Part shown: in pieces, positions 37,113 to 45,816 of the stretch
How the letters are laid out: every line of letters starts with the position of its first letter
Numbering within the stretch: position 1 is the stretch's first letter
From: Jiella pacifica
GTDB taxonomy: Bacteria; Pseudomonadota; Alphaproteobacteria; Rhizobiales; Rhizobiaceae
DNA length: 64,000 bases
Reading direction: 5' to 3'
Assembly (NCBI RefSeq): GCF_010500815.1
Contig: NZ_JAAAMG010000009.1
Coordinates: 1 to 64,000 of the forward strand
Translations under genes and position numbers: made by a program
Notes under the pieces: model-generated
Databases searched by the model: none
Seen by the model: the letters and a program-made list of their open reading frames with translations, nothing else
Told to the model about the DNA's origin: nothing

Positions 37113-37790
37113 TCACGCCAGCGTCGAGAACAACTGCGGCACCGAAGAGAGGGCGTCAATGGCGGCATCGGCGGCGAGCTCTTCGTTCGACAGGACAGTA
37201 TAGCCGCCGAGAACCACCACAACCTTAATCGCCGCGGCCTTGGCGGCCGCCACGTCGTTCTCGCTGTCGCCGATGAAGAGAACGTCCTGCGGGCGAAGAC
37301 CGAGCTTCTCGCAGGCAAGGAGCAACAGTCCCGGCTCCGGCTTCTTCGCCGGTCCGGCATCGCCTCCGACGATCACGTCCATCAGGTCGAAGAGCCCGAA
37401 ATGCTTGAGAATCTCCGCAGTGGCCTGGGCGGGCTTGTTGGTGACGACACCGATCGCCCGGCCCTCCTCCTTCAGCCGACGCGTGATTTCGCTGGCCCCG
37501 GCGTAAAGCGTGGTCAGTTCGGCGCTGCGCGGCTCGTAGATCTTGAGGAACCGGTCGACGATCCTGTCCCGCGTCGCCGGGTCGAGTTCCTTGTCCAGCG
37601 CCGCATAGGCGCGCTCGATCAGCTTCGGAACGCCGGCGCCGATCATCCGCGTCACTGCCTCGAGGGTGAACGGCGGCTCACCGTAGCTCTCCAGAGTCTG
37701 GTTGAGCGCGGCATGGATGTCCGGCGCCGAATCGACGAGGGTGCCGTCGAGATCGAACAGGACCGCCTTCGGCCACTCGCTTGCGGCCAT
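37113..37790 (-). CDS. gph: Phosphoglycolate phosphatase (HAD superfamily)
   Basis: The 225-residue HAD-IA hydrolase shows motif I FDLDGTLVDSAPD (nucleophile Asp near residue 12), motif II GVVTNKP, and motifs III/IV around KKPEP and FIGDSENDVAAAKAA. These and the length match Gph, which removes 2-phosphoglycolate from DNA repair or oxygenase reactions. The ATG at 37790 overlaps the redoxin stop (TGATG), so the two are coupled. Related HAD phosphatases cannot be fully excluded. Confidence 0.85.
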   Translation of the reverse strand: MAASEWPKAVLFDLDGTLVDSAPDIHAALNQTLESYGEPPFTLEAVTRMIGAGVPKLIERAYAALDKELDPATRDRIVDRFLKIYEPRSAELTTLYAGASEITRRLKEEGRAIGVVTNKPAQATAEILKHFGLFDLMDVIVGGDAGPAKKPEPGLLLLACEKLGLRPQDVLFIGDSENDVAAAKAAAIKVVVVLGGYTVLSNEELAADAAIDALSSVPQLFSTLA

Positions 37791-38347
37791 CAGGCGGCAT
37801 CCTTCCATTTGATCGAACAGCCGATGGAGGGGATCTGCTCGCGCGGTCCCTCGCCCGTCTCGGCCACCTGACGCATCGCCTCGAAGAGATCCCGCCGCGT
37901 GCCCTCCGGTGCCACTTCCTTGCGCGAGGCGTCGATGCGGCCGCGATATTGCAGCTTCAGATCCTTGTCGAAGCCGAAGAAGTCCGGCGTGCAAACCGCG
38001 CCGTAGGCGCGCGCAACGCTCTGGTCGGCGTCGTGGAGGTAGGGAAACGGGAAACCGTGCGCCTCGGCGAAGCGCTGCATGTTCTCGAAGGAATCCTGCG
38101 GATAGGCGTCCGCGTCGTTCGAACAGACCGCCACGGTGCCGATGCCGATCGCCGACAGGTCCTTGGCATCGCGCACCAGACGGTCGATCACCGCCTTCAC
38201 ATAGGGACAGTGATTGCAGATGAACGCGACGAGCAGGCCGTTGTCGCCGCGGCACTCGAAGATCTTGTGCATCTTGCCGTCGACACCGGGCCGCTCGGCA
38301 TCGCCTGCCGGCCAACCGAAATCGCAGACGGGTGGTTGCGAAGCCAT
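37790..38347 (-). CDS. Thioredoxin-family redoxin (AhpC/TSA-like)
   Basis: A 185-residue thioredoxin-fold protein. The active site is CNHCPYVKAV (CxxC, about residues 44-47), and GAVCTPDFFGFD carries the cis-Pro loop. The pattern CNHCPYVKA is typical of a group of bacterial peroxiredoxin-like or redoxin proteins of unknown partner. No signal peptide is seen, so a cytoplasmic place is likely. First gene of a two-gene unit with gph. Confidence 0.85.
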   Translation of the reverse strand: MASQPPVCDFGWPAGDAERPGVDGKMHKIFECRGDNGLLVAFICNHCPYVKAVIDRLVRDAKDLSAIGIGTVAVCSNDADAYPQDSFENMQRFAEAHGFPFPYLHDADQSVARAYGAVCTPDFFGFDKDLKLQYRGRIDASRKEVAPEGTRRDLFEAMRQVAETGEGPREQIPSIGCSIKWKDAA

Positions 38348-38472
38348 CGTCGCGCTCCTCTCTTCTTGCGGGTGCCGCTGAAGATTATGGAGCGGCCGAA
38401 AGAAGAGTGAAGCGGCCGAGACCTGTTCATCCGAGAGACGTGTTGGCGAGGACTGGCGGCGCGACGAACCCC

Positions 38473-38679
38473 TCAGATCGCCTTACGGCGCTGCTCCGGC
38501 CATTCGCAACGCCACTTCGCCACCCGCCACTTCGGGTGGTTGCCAGCCCATTCGGCGACGTAGGGGGATGAGAGCATCATGCATTGGGCGCTCGTCGAAC
38601 GCGCCTGATAGGTCAGACGTTCTTCCTTGCAGTCGGTGGGACTTACGACGAGGCAGACGGTCAGGACGAGATCGATCAT
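38473..38679 (-). CDS. Small conserved hypothetical protein (68 aa)
   Basis: ATG 38679 with GGGAGG upstream opens a 68-residue frame. The product starts MIDLVLTVCLVVSPTDCKEE, contains four cysteines (about residues 9, 17, 33 and 58) and a Trp-rich end (NHPKWRVAKWRCEWPEQ). The early hydrophobic stretch could be a weak signal peptide, and paired cysteines suit an exported disulphide protein. I do not recognise a named family, although similar short proteins occur in rhizobia. Confidence 0.6.
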   Translation of the reverse strand: MIDLVLTVCLVVSPTDCKEERLTYQARSTSAQCMMLSSPYVAEWAGNHPKWRVAKWRCEWPEQRRKAI

Positions 38680-38824
38680 CAGCTGGTTTCCTCCCTTTCG
38701 GACGCCGCCCGCATGGCGGGCGATCTGCTCTCCGATATTCGCGGAGGATAGCGCGTTGGATGCGTGCTGCAGCCGCGACAAATCATCCCGATGGACGCCG
38801 CTGAAGGTTCGCCAGGAGGGCAAC

Positions 38825-38844
38825 GGGCGCTTGCGACAGCGCCC
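38825..38844 (-). terminator. Hairpin after fhcC
   Basis: GGGCGCT (38825-38831) and AGCGCCC (38838-38844) form a perfect 7-bp stem with a 6-base loop, 24 bp downstream of the fhcC stop. There is no T-tract on the minus strand, so it is only a candidate end of the fhc transcript. Confidence 0.4.
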
Positions 38845-38868
38845 TCGCTCGCCCCGATTGCAGACGCA

Positions 38869-39678
38869 TCAGAGCGGCAGGAAAACCTCGCCGAGGCCGA
38901 GGACGGCGGTGTCGCCGCCGAGCCGGCGCATCGGCGCGCCGTGAAACGGCACCTCGCCGACCTCGCCCTTGGCGAAGGCGTCGGCCATGATCTTCAGGAT
39001 GAGAAGATCGGCCGGTCCATTGTCGAGGAAAGTCGGCGCAAAGCGCTCCGCGCCGGAGCACAGGACGAGCGTTCCGCGCTTCATCAGCCGGCCCGGCGTC
39101 GCGGCCGCCCGGCCACCGACGACGATCGTGCCGGCGATCATCCGGCTGGCGAGATCCTCGCCGGCGGCGCCTGTCACGAAGATCACGCCGCGGCGCATGC
39201 GGTCGCCGGCGCGCACGCCGGCATTGCCGCCGACGGTGATCGTGCCGCCCTTCATGCCCATCATCTCGCCGGCCAGAGGCCCGCCGAGGCGCTCCCCGGC
39301 ATTGCCGGAAATGGCGATGACGCCGCCGCTCATCGCCGAGCCGGCATGGGCGCCGACCGAGCCGGACACGCTGATCCGCCCGCCCGCCAGCATCCGCCCG
39401 AGCCGGACGCCGGCATCGCCAGCGACGGTGATCTCGCCGCCATCCATCGCCTCGCCGATCCGGTCGAAGCGATCCGATCCGCCTTCGAAGCGGATCGCGG
39501 CGGCATCGCCCATCGCCACGTCGAAGACGTCTCCGACGCGAAGCCCCATCCGGCTGGTTCCAACGGCAAGCGCGGCGATGTCCCGCTCCGCCATCCCGGC
39601 GAGCCGCGAGGGGGTCAGCGGCGAAAGGTCCAGCCGCTCGGCCGGCTCTTCCCTCTTGCGAAAGGTCAGCCCGGTCAT
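38869..39678 (-). CDS. fhcC: Formyltransferase/hydrolase complex subunit C (FMD C-like)
   Basis: The 269-residue protein is a right-handed beta-helix subunit related to formylmethanofuran dehydrogenase subunit C. It has repeated blocks such as GGEITVAGDAG, GGRISVSGSVG, GGVIAISGNAG and GGTITVGGNAG from about residue 78. In methylotrophic bacteria FhcABCD transfers the formyl group from formyl-H4MPT to a methanofuran analogue and hydrolyses it to formate. It overlaps fhcD by four bases and is last in fhcB-A-D-C, the usual methylotroph order. Confidence 0.93.
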   Translation of the reverse strand: MTGLTFRKREEPAERLDLSPLTPSRLAGMAERDIAALAVGTSRMGLRVGDVFDVAMGDAAAIRFEGGSDRFDRIGEAMDGGEITVAGDAGVRLGRMLAGGRISVSGSVGAHAGSAMSGGVIAISGNAGERLGGPLAGEMMGMKGGTITVGGNAGVRAGDRMRRGVIFVTGAAGEDLASRMIAGTIVVGGRAAATPGRLMKRGTLVLCSGAERFAPTFLDNGPADLLILKIMADAFAKGEVGEVPFHGAPMRRLGGDTAVLGLGEVFLPL

Positions 39679-40595
39679 GGCAGGAGGTCCTTCAGATGGA
39701 AGTGATGGGGCCCGAGATTGCCGCCGTAATTGCCGGCGCCGATTCGCAGCGCCCCCTCTTCCGGGCCGAGATCGGTGACCGCCTTGATGCCGACGCGCAT
39801 CGCATCGGCGACGGCGCGCGCGGAAAGTCCGTCGATGACGATCTCCAGCACCGAGCCGATCTCAGGCGTCAGTTCGGATTTCGTCACGCCCTTCAGCGTC
39901 GGGCAGTAGGCGTCGTTGGTGGAGGCCATCATCCCCTTGTACTTGCCGCCGACCTTGGAGCCGGAGCGCACGATGCCGCCCGGAAACGGCATGATCACGT
40001 CCGGCACCTTGCGCATCGCCTCGATCGCTGCCTCCGAGGCGGCCAACGCCTGTGCCGTCGTGCGCGCCATCAGGAGAAGATTGCCGCCGCCGACGCCGTC
40101 GGTGGTGACGCCCGTCTCGGCCTCGCAGAGGAACTCGCCCTCCATCACGGGCATGCGCCAGAAGTGCCTTCCCTCGAACTTCTTGGAGATCTGCCAGCCA
40201 TCGGCGAAATAGCGGATGGCCGAACCGAGATCGATCTTGGTCTCGCTGTCGAAATCGGCGTAGCAGGCCGAAGTCGGGCTGGTGAGGATGCATTGGCCGA
40301 GCCGCGTCGTCACCTGCTTTTCAAGCCCGCCCGCATCGAAGGAGAAGAACAGGACGCGCACGCCGGGCCGCCCGTCTCGGGTTTCGGCCGGCGTCAGCAC
40401 CTTGTCGATGCCGCCCTCGCAGCCGCAGGCGATGACCGAGGTGGCAAAGCCGGTCATCGAGCGGGCCGCTTCCAGCGCCCACTTCTCATTGATCGCGGTG
40501 ATCTGGATCGCCGTCCCGGCCATCGGGAAGGCCTCGGCGAAGCCGTCGTCGATCGAAACGCCGTTGACGGTCATCGTGTCGTTCACGCCCGGCAT
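39675..40595 (-). CDS. fhcD: Formylmethanofuran:H4MPT formyltransferase subunit D
   Basis: A 306-residue Ftr homologue that moves the formyl group between H4MPT and the methanofuran analogue. It starts MPGVNDTMTVNGVSIDDGFA, and the stretches MTGFATSVIACGCEGGID and TGVTTDGVGGGNLLLMA are typical of Ftr. ATG 40595 is preferred because the longer frame from 41162 runs inside fhcA. It overlaps fhcA by 13 bases and fhcC by four, so translation of the operon is tightly coupled. Confidence 0.93.
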   Translation of the reverse strand: MPGVNDTMTVNGVSIDDGFAEAFPMAGTAIQITAINEKWALEAARSMTGFATSVIACGCEGGIDKVLTPAETRDGRPGVRVLFFSFDAGGLEKQVTTRLGQCILTSPTSACYADFDSETKIDLGSAIRYFADGWQISKKFEGRHFWRMPVMEGEFLCEAETGVTTDGVGGGNLLLMARTTAQALAASEAAIEAMRKVPDVIMPFPGGIVRSGSKVGGKYKGMMASTNDAYCPTLKGVTKSELTPEIGSVLEIVIDGLSARAVADAMRVGIKAVTDLGPEEGALRIGAGNYGGNLGPHHFHLKDLLP

Positions 40596-42223
40596 GGCAC
40601 CACCTTGAACGGCTCGTCCCGGCCAAGCGCGCCCTCGGGCACCTCGAACCAGCGGGCGGAGAGCCCGTATTTGTCGTCGAAATAGCGGTCGAGCCGCGTC
40701 TTCATCGCCTTGTCCGGCTCCGGCCGCAACGTCAGCGCCCGGCCGAACTTGCGTTTCACCACCTGCCCGTCCTTCACCACCAGTTCGCCGTCCTTGAGGA
40801 CATAGGCGGCCTTGCCGAACATTTTCGCCTTGTCCGCGTCGGGCCGGTAGACGGCGACGTCGGCCACCGCGCCGGTGCCGAGATGGCCCCGGTCGGACGT
40901 GCCGAGCAGCCTTGCGGGCGAGGCGCGGGTCATGGTGGCGATCTCGGTGAGCGTGTATTCGCGCTCGATCTCCGGCAGCGACGTCATCTTCACCACCGAT
41001 TTCGGCAGGGCCTCGAGCCACTTCGCCCTGACGCTGCGATCCATCAGCAGCGCGAAGATGTCCGGATAGGTGGTGAAGGGCGCGCCGTTCGGATGATCGG
41101 TGGTGAAGAACACCCGGGACGGGTCCTCGATCAGGAGGAACAGCTCCAGCCCGATCGCCCATTGCAGGGCGTTGAAGTAGCTCTTCTGCTTATAGTTCAT
41201 CGGCACGACGCCGCCGCCATTGGCCTCGTGGTCGAAGATGATGCTCTTCTTCGGGCTCGCCTGCTTGGAGCCTGCGAACTGGCGCAACTCATCGGAGGAG
41301 ATCGTCACCGTCTGGCCGAACATCACCTGGCCGATGTCGACGGTGACCTCGGGCGTCGAGTTCACCAGTTCGGCCAGTTTCTGCCCGCGCGAGGAAAACC
41401 GCCGCTTGCCCTCGGTGCCGTAGCCGTAGAACTGGATGTGGGCGAGATGCAGCGGGCTTCCCTCGGCGGCGCGGATCGTTGCCTCGATGGAATCCGACGA
41501 GGCGCCCGGAACGCCGAGATTGTTGCAGTGGACGTGCAGCGGATGCGGGATGCCGAGGCTCGTCACCGCCGTCTGTAGCGCCTTGACGATCTGGCGGGAG
41601 GAGACCCCGTAATCCGGCACGACGTCGTCGAAGTCGAACTTGCGGACGTTCTCCTTGAAGGCCGCCGAGCCGCCGGCATTGATGCATTTGACGCCGAGCG
41701 CCCGGCTGGCGGAGACCGTCCAGGCGACGTAGTCGGCGATCGCGCCTTCGCTCTCCCCCTCGCGGATCATCGACATCAGCATGTCGTCATTGCCGAGGAC
41801 GACGAGGGTCGCCTTGTCGATGATCGGCGTATCGGCGAGTTCGAGATGGGCGTGAAGCGCCGAGGACGGCGCCATCGCCGGCTCGACCACGGTCGTGAAG
41901 CCCATCTCGGCGTAGAGAAGCCCGGTCTCCTCGGTGGTCCAGCCGACCTTTGAGAGCGCCGTCTCGCCGGGCCGGGCCTGGAAAGCCCGGTGCCACTCCG
42001 GCAAAAGCAGCCGCGCGGTGTTCACGTGGCCGCCGGCGATGTGGGAATGGATGTCGATCGCCCCCGCCATGACGACGAGGCCGGTGCAGTCGATGGTCTC
42101 GTCCGCCACCCGCCCGTTGGCCGGCGGATCGACGACGAGACCGTCCTCGACGTAAAGGTCGGCGACCTCGTCGCGGCCATTGGCCGGATCGACGACATGG
42201 CCGCCGGAAAGCCGTGTCAGCAT
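40583..42223 (-). CDS. fhcA: Formyltransferase/hydrolase complex subunit A
   Basis: This 546-residue amidohydrolase-superfamily subunit hydrolyses the formyl group to formate. The metal-binding HxH is in AIDIHSHIAGGHVN (about residue 57), further histidines are in HPLHVHCNNLG and LHLAHIQFYGYG, and a catalytic Asp is in FFTTDHPNG. These match FwdA/FmdA. FhcA does not use a redox cofactor; the complex is a hydrolase in bacteria. Start ATG 42223 (MLTRLSGGHVVDPANG) fits the family. Confidence 0.94.
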   Translation of the reverse strand: MLTRLSGGHVVDPANGRDEVADLYVEDGLVVDPPANGRVADETIDCTGLVVMAGAIDIHSHIAGGHVNTARLLLPEWHRAFQARPGETALSKVGWTTEETGLLYAEMGFTTVVEPAMAPSSALHAHLELADTPIIDKATLVVLGNDDMLMSMIREGESEGAIADYVAWTVSASRALGVKCINAGGSAAFKENVRKFDFDDVVPDYGVSSRQIVKALQTAVTSLGIPHPLHVHCNNLGVPGASSDSIEATIRAAEGSPLHLAHIQFYGYGTEGKRRFSSRGQKLAELVNSTPEVTVDIGQVMFGQTVTISSDELRQFAGSKQASPKKSIIFDHEANGGGVVPMNYKQKSYFNALQWAIGLELFLLIEDPSRVFFTTDHPNGAPFTTYPDIFALLMDRSVRAKWLEALPKSVVKMTSLPEIEREYTLTEIATMTRASPARLLGTSDRGHLGTGAVADVAVYRPDADKAKMFGKAAYVLKDGELVVKDGQVVKRKFGRALTLRPEPDKAMKTRLDRYFDDKYGLSARWFEVPEGALGRDEPFKVVPCRA

Positions 42224-42252
42224 GTCAGATATTCCTCCCGGCCGCTTCTGGT

Positions 42253-43371
42253 TCAGGCCGCATCGCGGGCGCGCTCGCCGATCTGCTCGGCCAAGGCGTC
42301 GAGAATCGCGGCCACTGAGGGCAGCTCGCTCTTCGTTTGCGCGGTCTTGGCGATGAAACCGCCGAAGCGCGGATCGTAAAGGACGCCGTCCTGGTCGCGG
42401 CCTGCCGTCGCCACGTGAAAGGCGACCTTCGCAGACCCGGCCGAGGCCGGATCGGCGGTCAGCAAGATGGCGGGGATCGCAGCTTCGAGGGTGGCCGGCG
42501 AAGCGCCGGCGAGCGCCTCGACGAGAACCGCCAGATCCGCCTCGCCCGCCCCGGAAAGCTGGCGCTCGCTGGCATTCAGCGCCGCATCGTGCTCGGCCGC
42601 GCCGCGCCCGAAGGACAGCCGCAGTGGGAACCCCGCCGTCCAGGTCGCCTGCAGCGCCGCGCCCATCGCGTCGGCTTCGGCGAAGACCGGCAGGGTGCTC
42701 GCCCGCGTCGTCTCGTTGAGATCGGCGACGAGACCGAAGATCTGCTCGGTGCCGAGTTCACCGAACTCGGCCGGCGAAAAGACGACGCAGCAAAAGCTCG
42801 CCTCGGCGACGAAGGACGCGATCGTCGCGACGGTTTCCTCGCCAAGAGCGCCCTCGCCCGTCCGCCGCCCCGCGAGTGTGGCACGCACCATGCCGAGAAC
42901 GTCGACGATTTCCTCGCTCGCGCAGTCGACGTGAGCAGTTTCCTGCGCGCCGGGCCATGTCGCGTTCTTGCTGCCGAGGGTCATGAAGCGCCGCTTGCCG
43001 GCGCGCGTTGCCGCGCCGAGGTCCGGCTCGGCGTCGGTCAGCATGCGAATGACGTCGGCGCCGGTCCGGGCAGCGGCGTTTCCGAGGATCAGCACCCGGT
43101 CGGCGCGACGCCGCATTTCTGCGGGCGCGGCCAGAAAGGCCCCGCTTTCCCGCGCCGGGACGATGAACGGATAAACCGCCGCGGAGCCGGCATGATCGAC
43201 GATGGCGCCGATCCGGCGAGCCAGCGACAGAGCCGAACGCAGGCCGATGACATCGGTCCGCAGGCCGCCGACGAAGGGCTGGCGCGAGCTGTCCAGGAGA
43301 TCGGCCGCCGCTCGCAATGCCGCTTCAGGCGTTGCCGGCTGCCCGTCGATCCACGCTGTGTCCACTCTCAT
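42253..43371 (-). CDS. fhcB: Formyltransferase/hydrolase complex subunit B
   Basis: A 372-residue homologue of formylmethanofuran dehydrogenase subunit B. It starts MRVDTAWIDGQPATPEAALR and has DHAGSAAVYPFIVPARESG. It has no N-terminal CxxC...C cluster motif and only a few scattered cysteines (for example ASFCCVVFSP), so like other bacterial FhcB proteins it should lack the molybdopterin/iron-sulphur redox centre of the archaeal enzyme. First fhc gene of the run; fhcA starts 29 bases later. Confidence 0.9.
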   Translation of the reverse strand: MRVDTAWIDGQPATPEAALRAAADLLDSSRQPFVGGLRTDVIGLRSALSLARRIGAIVDHAGSAAVYPFIVPARESGAFLAAPAEMRRRADRVLILGNAAARTGADVIRMLTDAEPDLGAATRAGKRRFMTLGSKNATWPGAQETAHVDCASEEIVDVLGMVRATLAGRRTGEGALGEETVATIASFVAEASFCCVVFSPAEFGELGTEQIFGLVADLNETTRASTLPVFAEADAMGAALQATWTAGFPLRLSFGRGAAEHDAALNASERQLSGAGEADLAVLVEALAGASPATLEAAIPAILLTADPASAGSAKVAFHVATAGRDQDGVLYDPRFGGFIAKTAQTKSELPSVAAILDALAEQIGERARDAA

Positions 43372-43438
43372 TCGCTTTCTGTGCCCGGCGCCAAACTACC
43401 GTCTGGCGCGCCAAGGTCAAATGCCGGCGGCGCCGCTC

Positions 43439-43810
43439 TCAGGACTTGTCGTATTTGATATAGGCAAAGCGCGGATCCTCGGGAGTGCCGGAAAGCGGCC
43501 CCTCCTCCTTGCCCGGCTGCCACGTCACCACCTCCTCGATCTTCTTCGCGAGGGCGAAGTCCGAATCGGTGATACCCTTGGCGGCATGGTTCATCAGCCG
43601 CACCTCGACCCAGGCGTAGGAGGCGGTGATGTCCGGATGGTGGAAGGCGGCCTCGGCGAGATGGCCGACGGTGTTGATCACCATCAGCGTGCCTTTCCAG
43701 CCATGGGTCTTGTACGTCCGGCGGATCCAGCCGTCCTCCAGGCGCCATGTCGGCAGCTCTGCCTTCAGTCGCTCTTCGACTTCGGTTTCGGAATAGGTCT
43801 TGGCAGCCAT
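43439..43810 (-). CDS. Pterin-4a-carbinolamine dehydratase-like protein
   Basis: The 123-residue protein has the PCD/DCoH pattern: PTWRLEDGWIRRTYKTHGWK, FHHPDITASYAWVEVRLMNHAAKGITDSDFALAKKIEEV with the catalytic HHP and the second His (NHAAKG). It normally dehydrates 4a-hydroxytetrahydrobiopterin; here its place at the head of the fhc operon suggests a role with the pterin H4MPT, which is inference. The C-terminal extension (QPGKEEGPLSGTPEDP and so on) is longer than in PhhB. ATG 43810 is the chosen start. Confidence 0.85.
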   Translation of the reverse strand: MAAKTYSETEVEERLKAELPTWRLEDGWIRRTYKTHGWKGTLMVINTVGHLAEAAFHHPDITASYAWVEVRLMNHAAKGITDSDFALAKKIEEVVTWQPGKEEGPLSGTPEDPRFAYIKYDKS

Positions 43811-43883
43811 GGAATTTCTCCCTTGCCCCGATGTCCGGGCCAGCAATAATAGAACACGGGCACTTCGAAGGCAGGATATTTTT

Positions 43884-44846
43884 TTGATCGACGATGTCGT
43901 CACCGTCTCGGCGCCCGCCCGCCTGCATCTGGGATTCCTCGATCCCGGCGGCTCGCTCGGCCGGCGATTCGGCGGGATCGGACTCGCGCTCGACGCGCCG
44001 TCGACGACGATCCGGATTCGCCGCGCGGCGAGCGACCGCGTCTTTGGCGAAAGCATCGAACGGGCCGCCCACCATCTCGTTCGGCTTCGCGAGGCGCTGG
44101 GGATCGCCGGCGCCCATGAGCTCGACGTCGCCTCGGCAATCCCGCCCCATGCCGGTCTCGGCTCGGGAACCCAGCTGGCGCTCGCCATCGCCTGCGGCCT
44201 GCGTCGCCTGGAAGGCCTGCCGCTCGATCCCGCATCGGATGCGACGCTGCTCGGCCGCGGCAGCCGGTCCGGCCTCGGCGTCGCCTTCGTCACCGGCGGC
44301 GGCGTCGCCGTCGACGGCGGCAAGGGCGGCTCGGAACTGCCGCCGCCGCTGATCGCCCATCTCGACTTTCCCGAGGCCTGGCGCGCCGTCCTCGTCATCG
44401 ACCCCAACGACGTCGGCTTCCACGGTCAGGACGAACTCGACGCCTTCGCCGCCCTGCCGCCCTTTCCCGAGGCGCATGCGGCGCGGATCTGCCAGCTCGT
44501 GCTGATGCGAGCCTTGCCGGGTCTCGCGGAGAGCGATCTTCCGGCCTTCGGCGCGGCGATCGCCGAAATCCAGCAGAAGGTCGGCGCCCACTTCGCGTCG
44601 GCCCAGGGCGGCGTCTTCACCAGCCGCCGGGTCGCGGCGGCTTGCGAGTGGCTCGCCGCCAACGGCGCCCACGGCATCGGCCAGAGTTCCTGGGGCCCGA
44701 CGGGCTTCGCCTTCTGCGAGAGCGCGGCGGCGGCGGACCGCCTCGTCGGCCGGCTGGTCGCGACGGGGCTCGGCGAAGGGCTCGACATCCGCATCGCCCG
44801 CGGCCGCAACCGCGGCATCGAAATCGACCCGCCGCCCGCCATGTGA
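43884..44846 (+). CDS. mptG: Beta-ribofuranosylaminobenzene 5'-phosphate synthase
   Basis: A 320-residue GHMP-kinase-like enzyme that couples p-aminobenzoate or a hydroxybenzoate to PRPP in the first committed step to the arylamine side of H4MPT. The start blocks VTVSAPARLHLGFLDPGG and ASAIPPHAGLGSGTQLALAIA (GHMP motif 2) and the C-terminal SSWGPTGFAF are characteristic of beta-RFAP synthase. The start is TTG 43884, with GCAGGA eight bases upstream; no in-frame ATG lies near. First gene of the rightward H4MPT operon, 73 bp from the divergent pcd-like gene. Confidence 0.9.
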   Translation: MIDDVVTVSAPARLHLGFLDPGGSLGRRFGGIGLALDAPSTTIRIRRAASDRVFGESIERAAHHLVRLREALGIAGAHELDVASAIPPHAGLGSGTQLALAIACGLRRLEGLPLDPASDATLLGRGSRSGLGVAFVTGGGVAVDGGKGGSELPPPLIAHLDFPEAWRAVLVIDPNDVGFHGQDELDAFAALPPFPEAHAARICQLVLMRALPGLAESDLPAFGAAIAEIQQKVGAHFASAQGGVFTSRRVAAACEWLAANGAHGIGQSSWGPTGFAFCESAAAADRLVGRLVATGLGEGLDIRIARGRNRGIEIDPPPAM

Positions 44847-44919
44847 GCCGGGACGAAAGCCGGCACGGACACGTTCGCGCATCACGGCGGCAGACAAAAA
44901 TTCGAGGAAGGACAGCCCC

Positions 44920-45816
44920 ATGGCAGCCAAGAACATTCTTCACATGCTGACGCCCCAGAAGCACGTCAGCCCCTTCGACGTGAACATGGCGCTCGACGCC
45001 GGCTACGATTCGGTGACGCCCTACGAGGCGGTGACGCTGGAAGAGGTCGCCGATCTCGTCCAGGACGTGATCTTCTCGCGGCCGCCCGACCGCGGCGTCA
45101 ATTCGGCGGTGTTCTTCGGCGGCGACGATGCGGTGCTCGCCCTCGACATGATCGATGCGGCGAAGAACGCGCTGGTGCCGCCCTTCGGCTGCAACATCAT
45201 GGCCGACCCCGCCGGCTCCTTCACCACCGCGGCGGCGATGGTCGCTTTCGTCGAGAAAAAGCTGAAGGACGAGAAGGGCAAGGCTCTTTCCGATGTGACG
45301 ATCGCTGTGTTCGGCGCCACCGGAGTCGTCGGATACTGCGCCGCGGTGATCGCCGCGCTCGAAGGCGCCAAGGTCAGGATCGTCGGCTATTCGGGCCTCG
45401 AGCGGGTTCAGAAGCGCGCCGACGAGATGAAGGAGCGCTTCGGCGCGAAGGTCGAACCCGCCGACGGCTCCAGCGACGAGAAGAATACCGAAGCCGTCCG
45501 CGACGTCGAGGTGATCTTCTCCGCCGCCAAGGCCGGCGTGCAGGTGCTGAGCCTCAAGCAACTCCAGGCGGCGGAAAAGCTGCTCGTCGCCGCCGACGTC
45601 AACGCCGTGCCGCCGCTCGGCCTCGAAGGCATCGACGTGATGGCGGGCGGCGAGCCGATCGAGGGCACCAATGCGCTCGGCATCGGCGCGCTGGCCGTCG
45701 GTCCGCTGAAGTCGGACACCGAGCAGGGTCTGCTCAAGCGGATGATCGAGGCAAAGGAGCCGCAGACCCTCGACTTCCGCGACGCGTTCCAGCTCGCCCG
45801 CAAGCTCGTGTCATGA
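44920..45816 (+). CDS. mtdB: NAD(P)-dependent methylene-H4MPT dehydrogenase
   Basis: The 298-residue enzyme oxidises methylene-H4MPT to methenyl-H4MPT. It starts MAAKNILHMLTPQKHVSPFD, a typical MtdB/MtdA head, and the Rossmann motif is VFGATGVVGYCAA (about residue 128) with VGYS after the second strand. MtdB uses NAD or NADP; MtdA is NADP-only and folate-active. Placement beside mch and orf5 favours MtdB. GAGGAAGGA precedes the ATG. The stop overlaps the next gene (ATGA). Confidence 0.92.
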   Translation: MAAKNILHMLTPQKHVSPFDVNMALDAGYDSVTPYEAVTLEEVADLVQDVIFSRPPDRGVNSAVFFGGDDAVLALDMIDAAKNALVPPFGCNIMADPAGSFTTAAAMVAFVEKKLKDEKGKALSDVTIAVFGATGVVGYCAAVIAALEGAKVRIVGYSGLERVQKRADEMKERFGAKVEPADGSSDEKNTEAVRDVEVIFSAAKAGVQVLSLKQLQAAEKLLVAADVNAVPPLGLEGIDVMAGGEPIEGTNALGIGALAVGPLKSDTEQGLLKRMIEAKEPQTLDFRDAFQLARKLVS

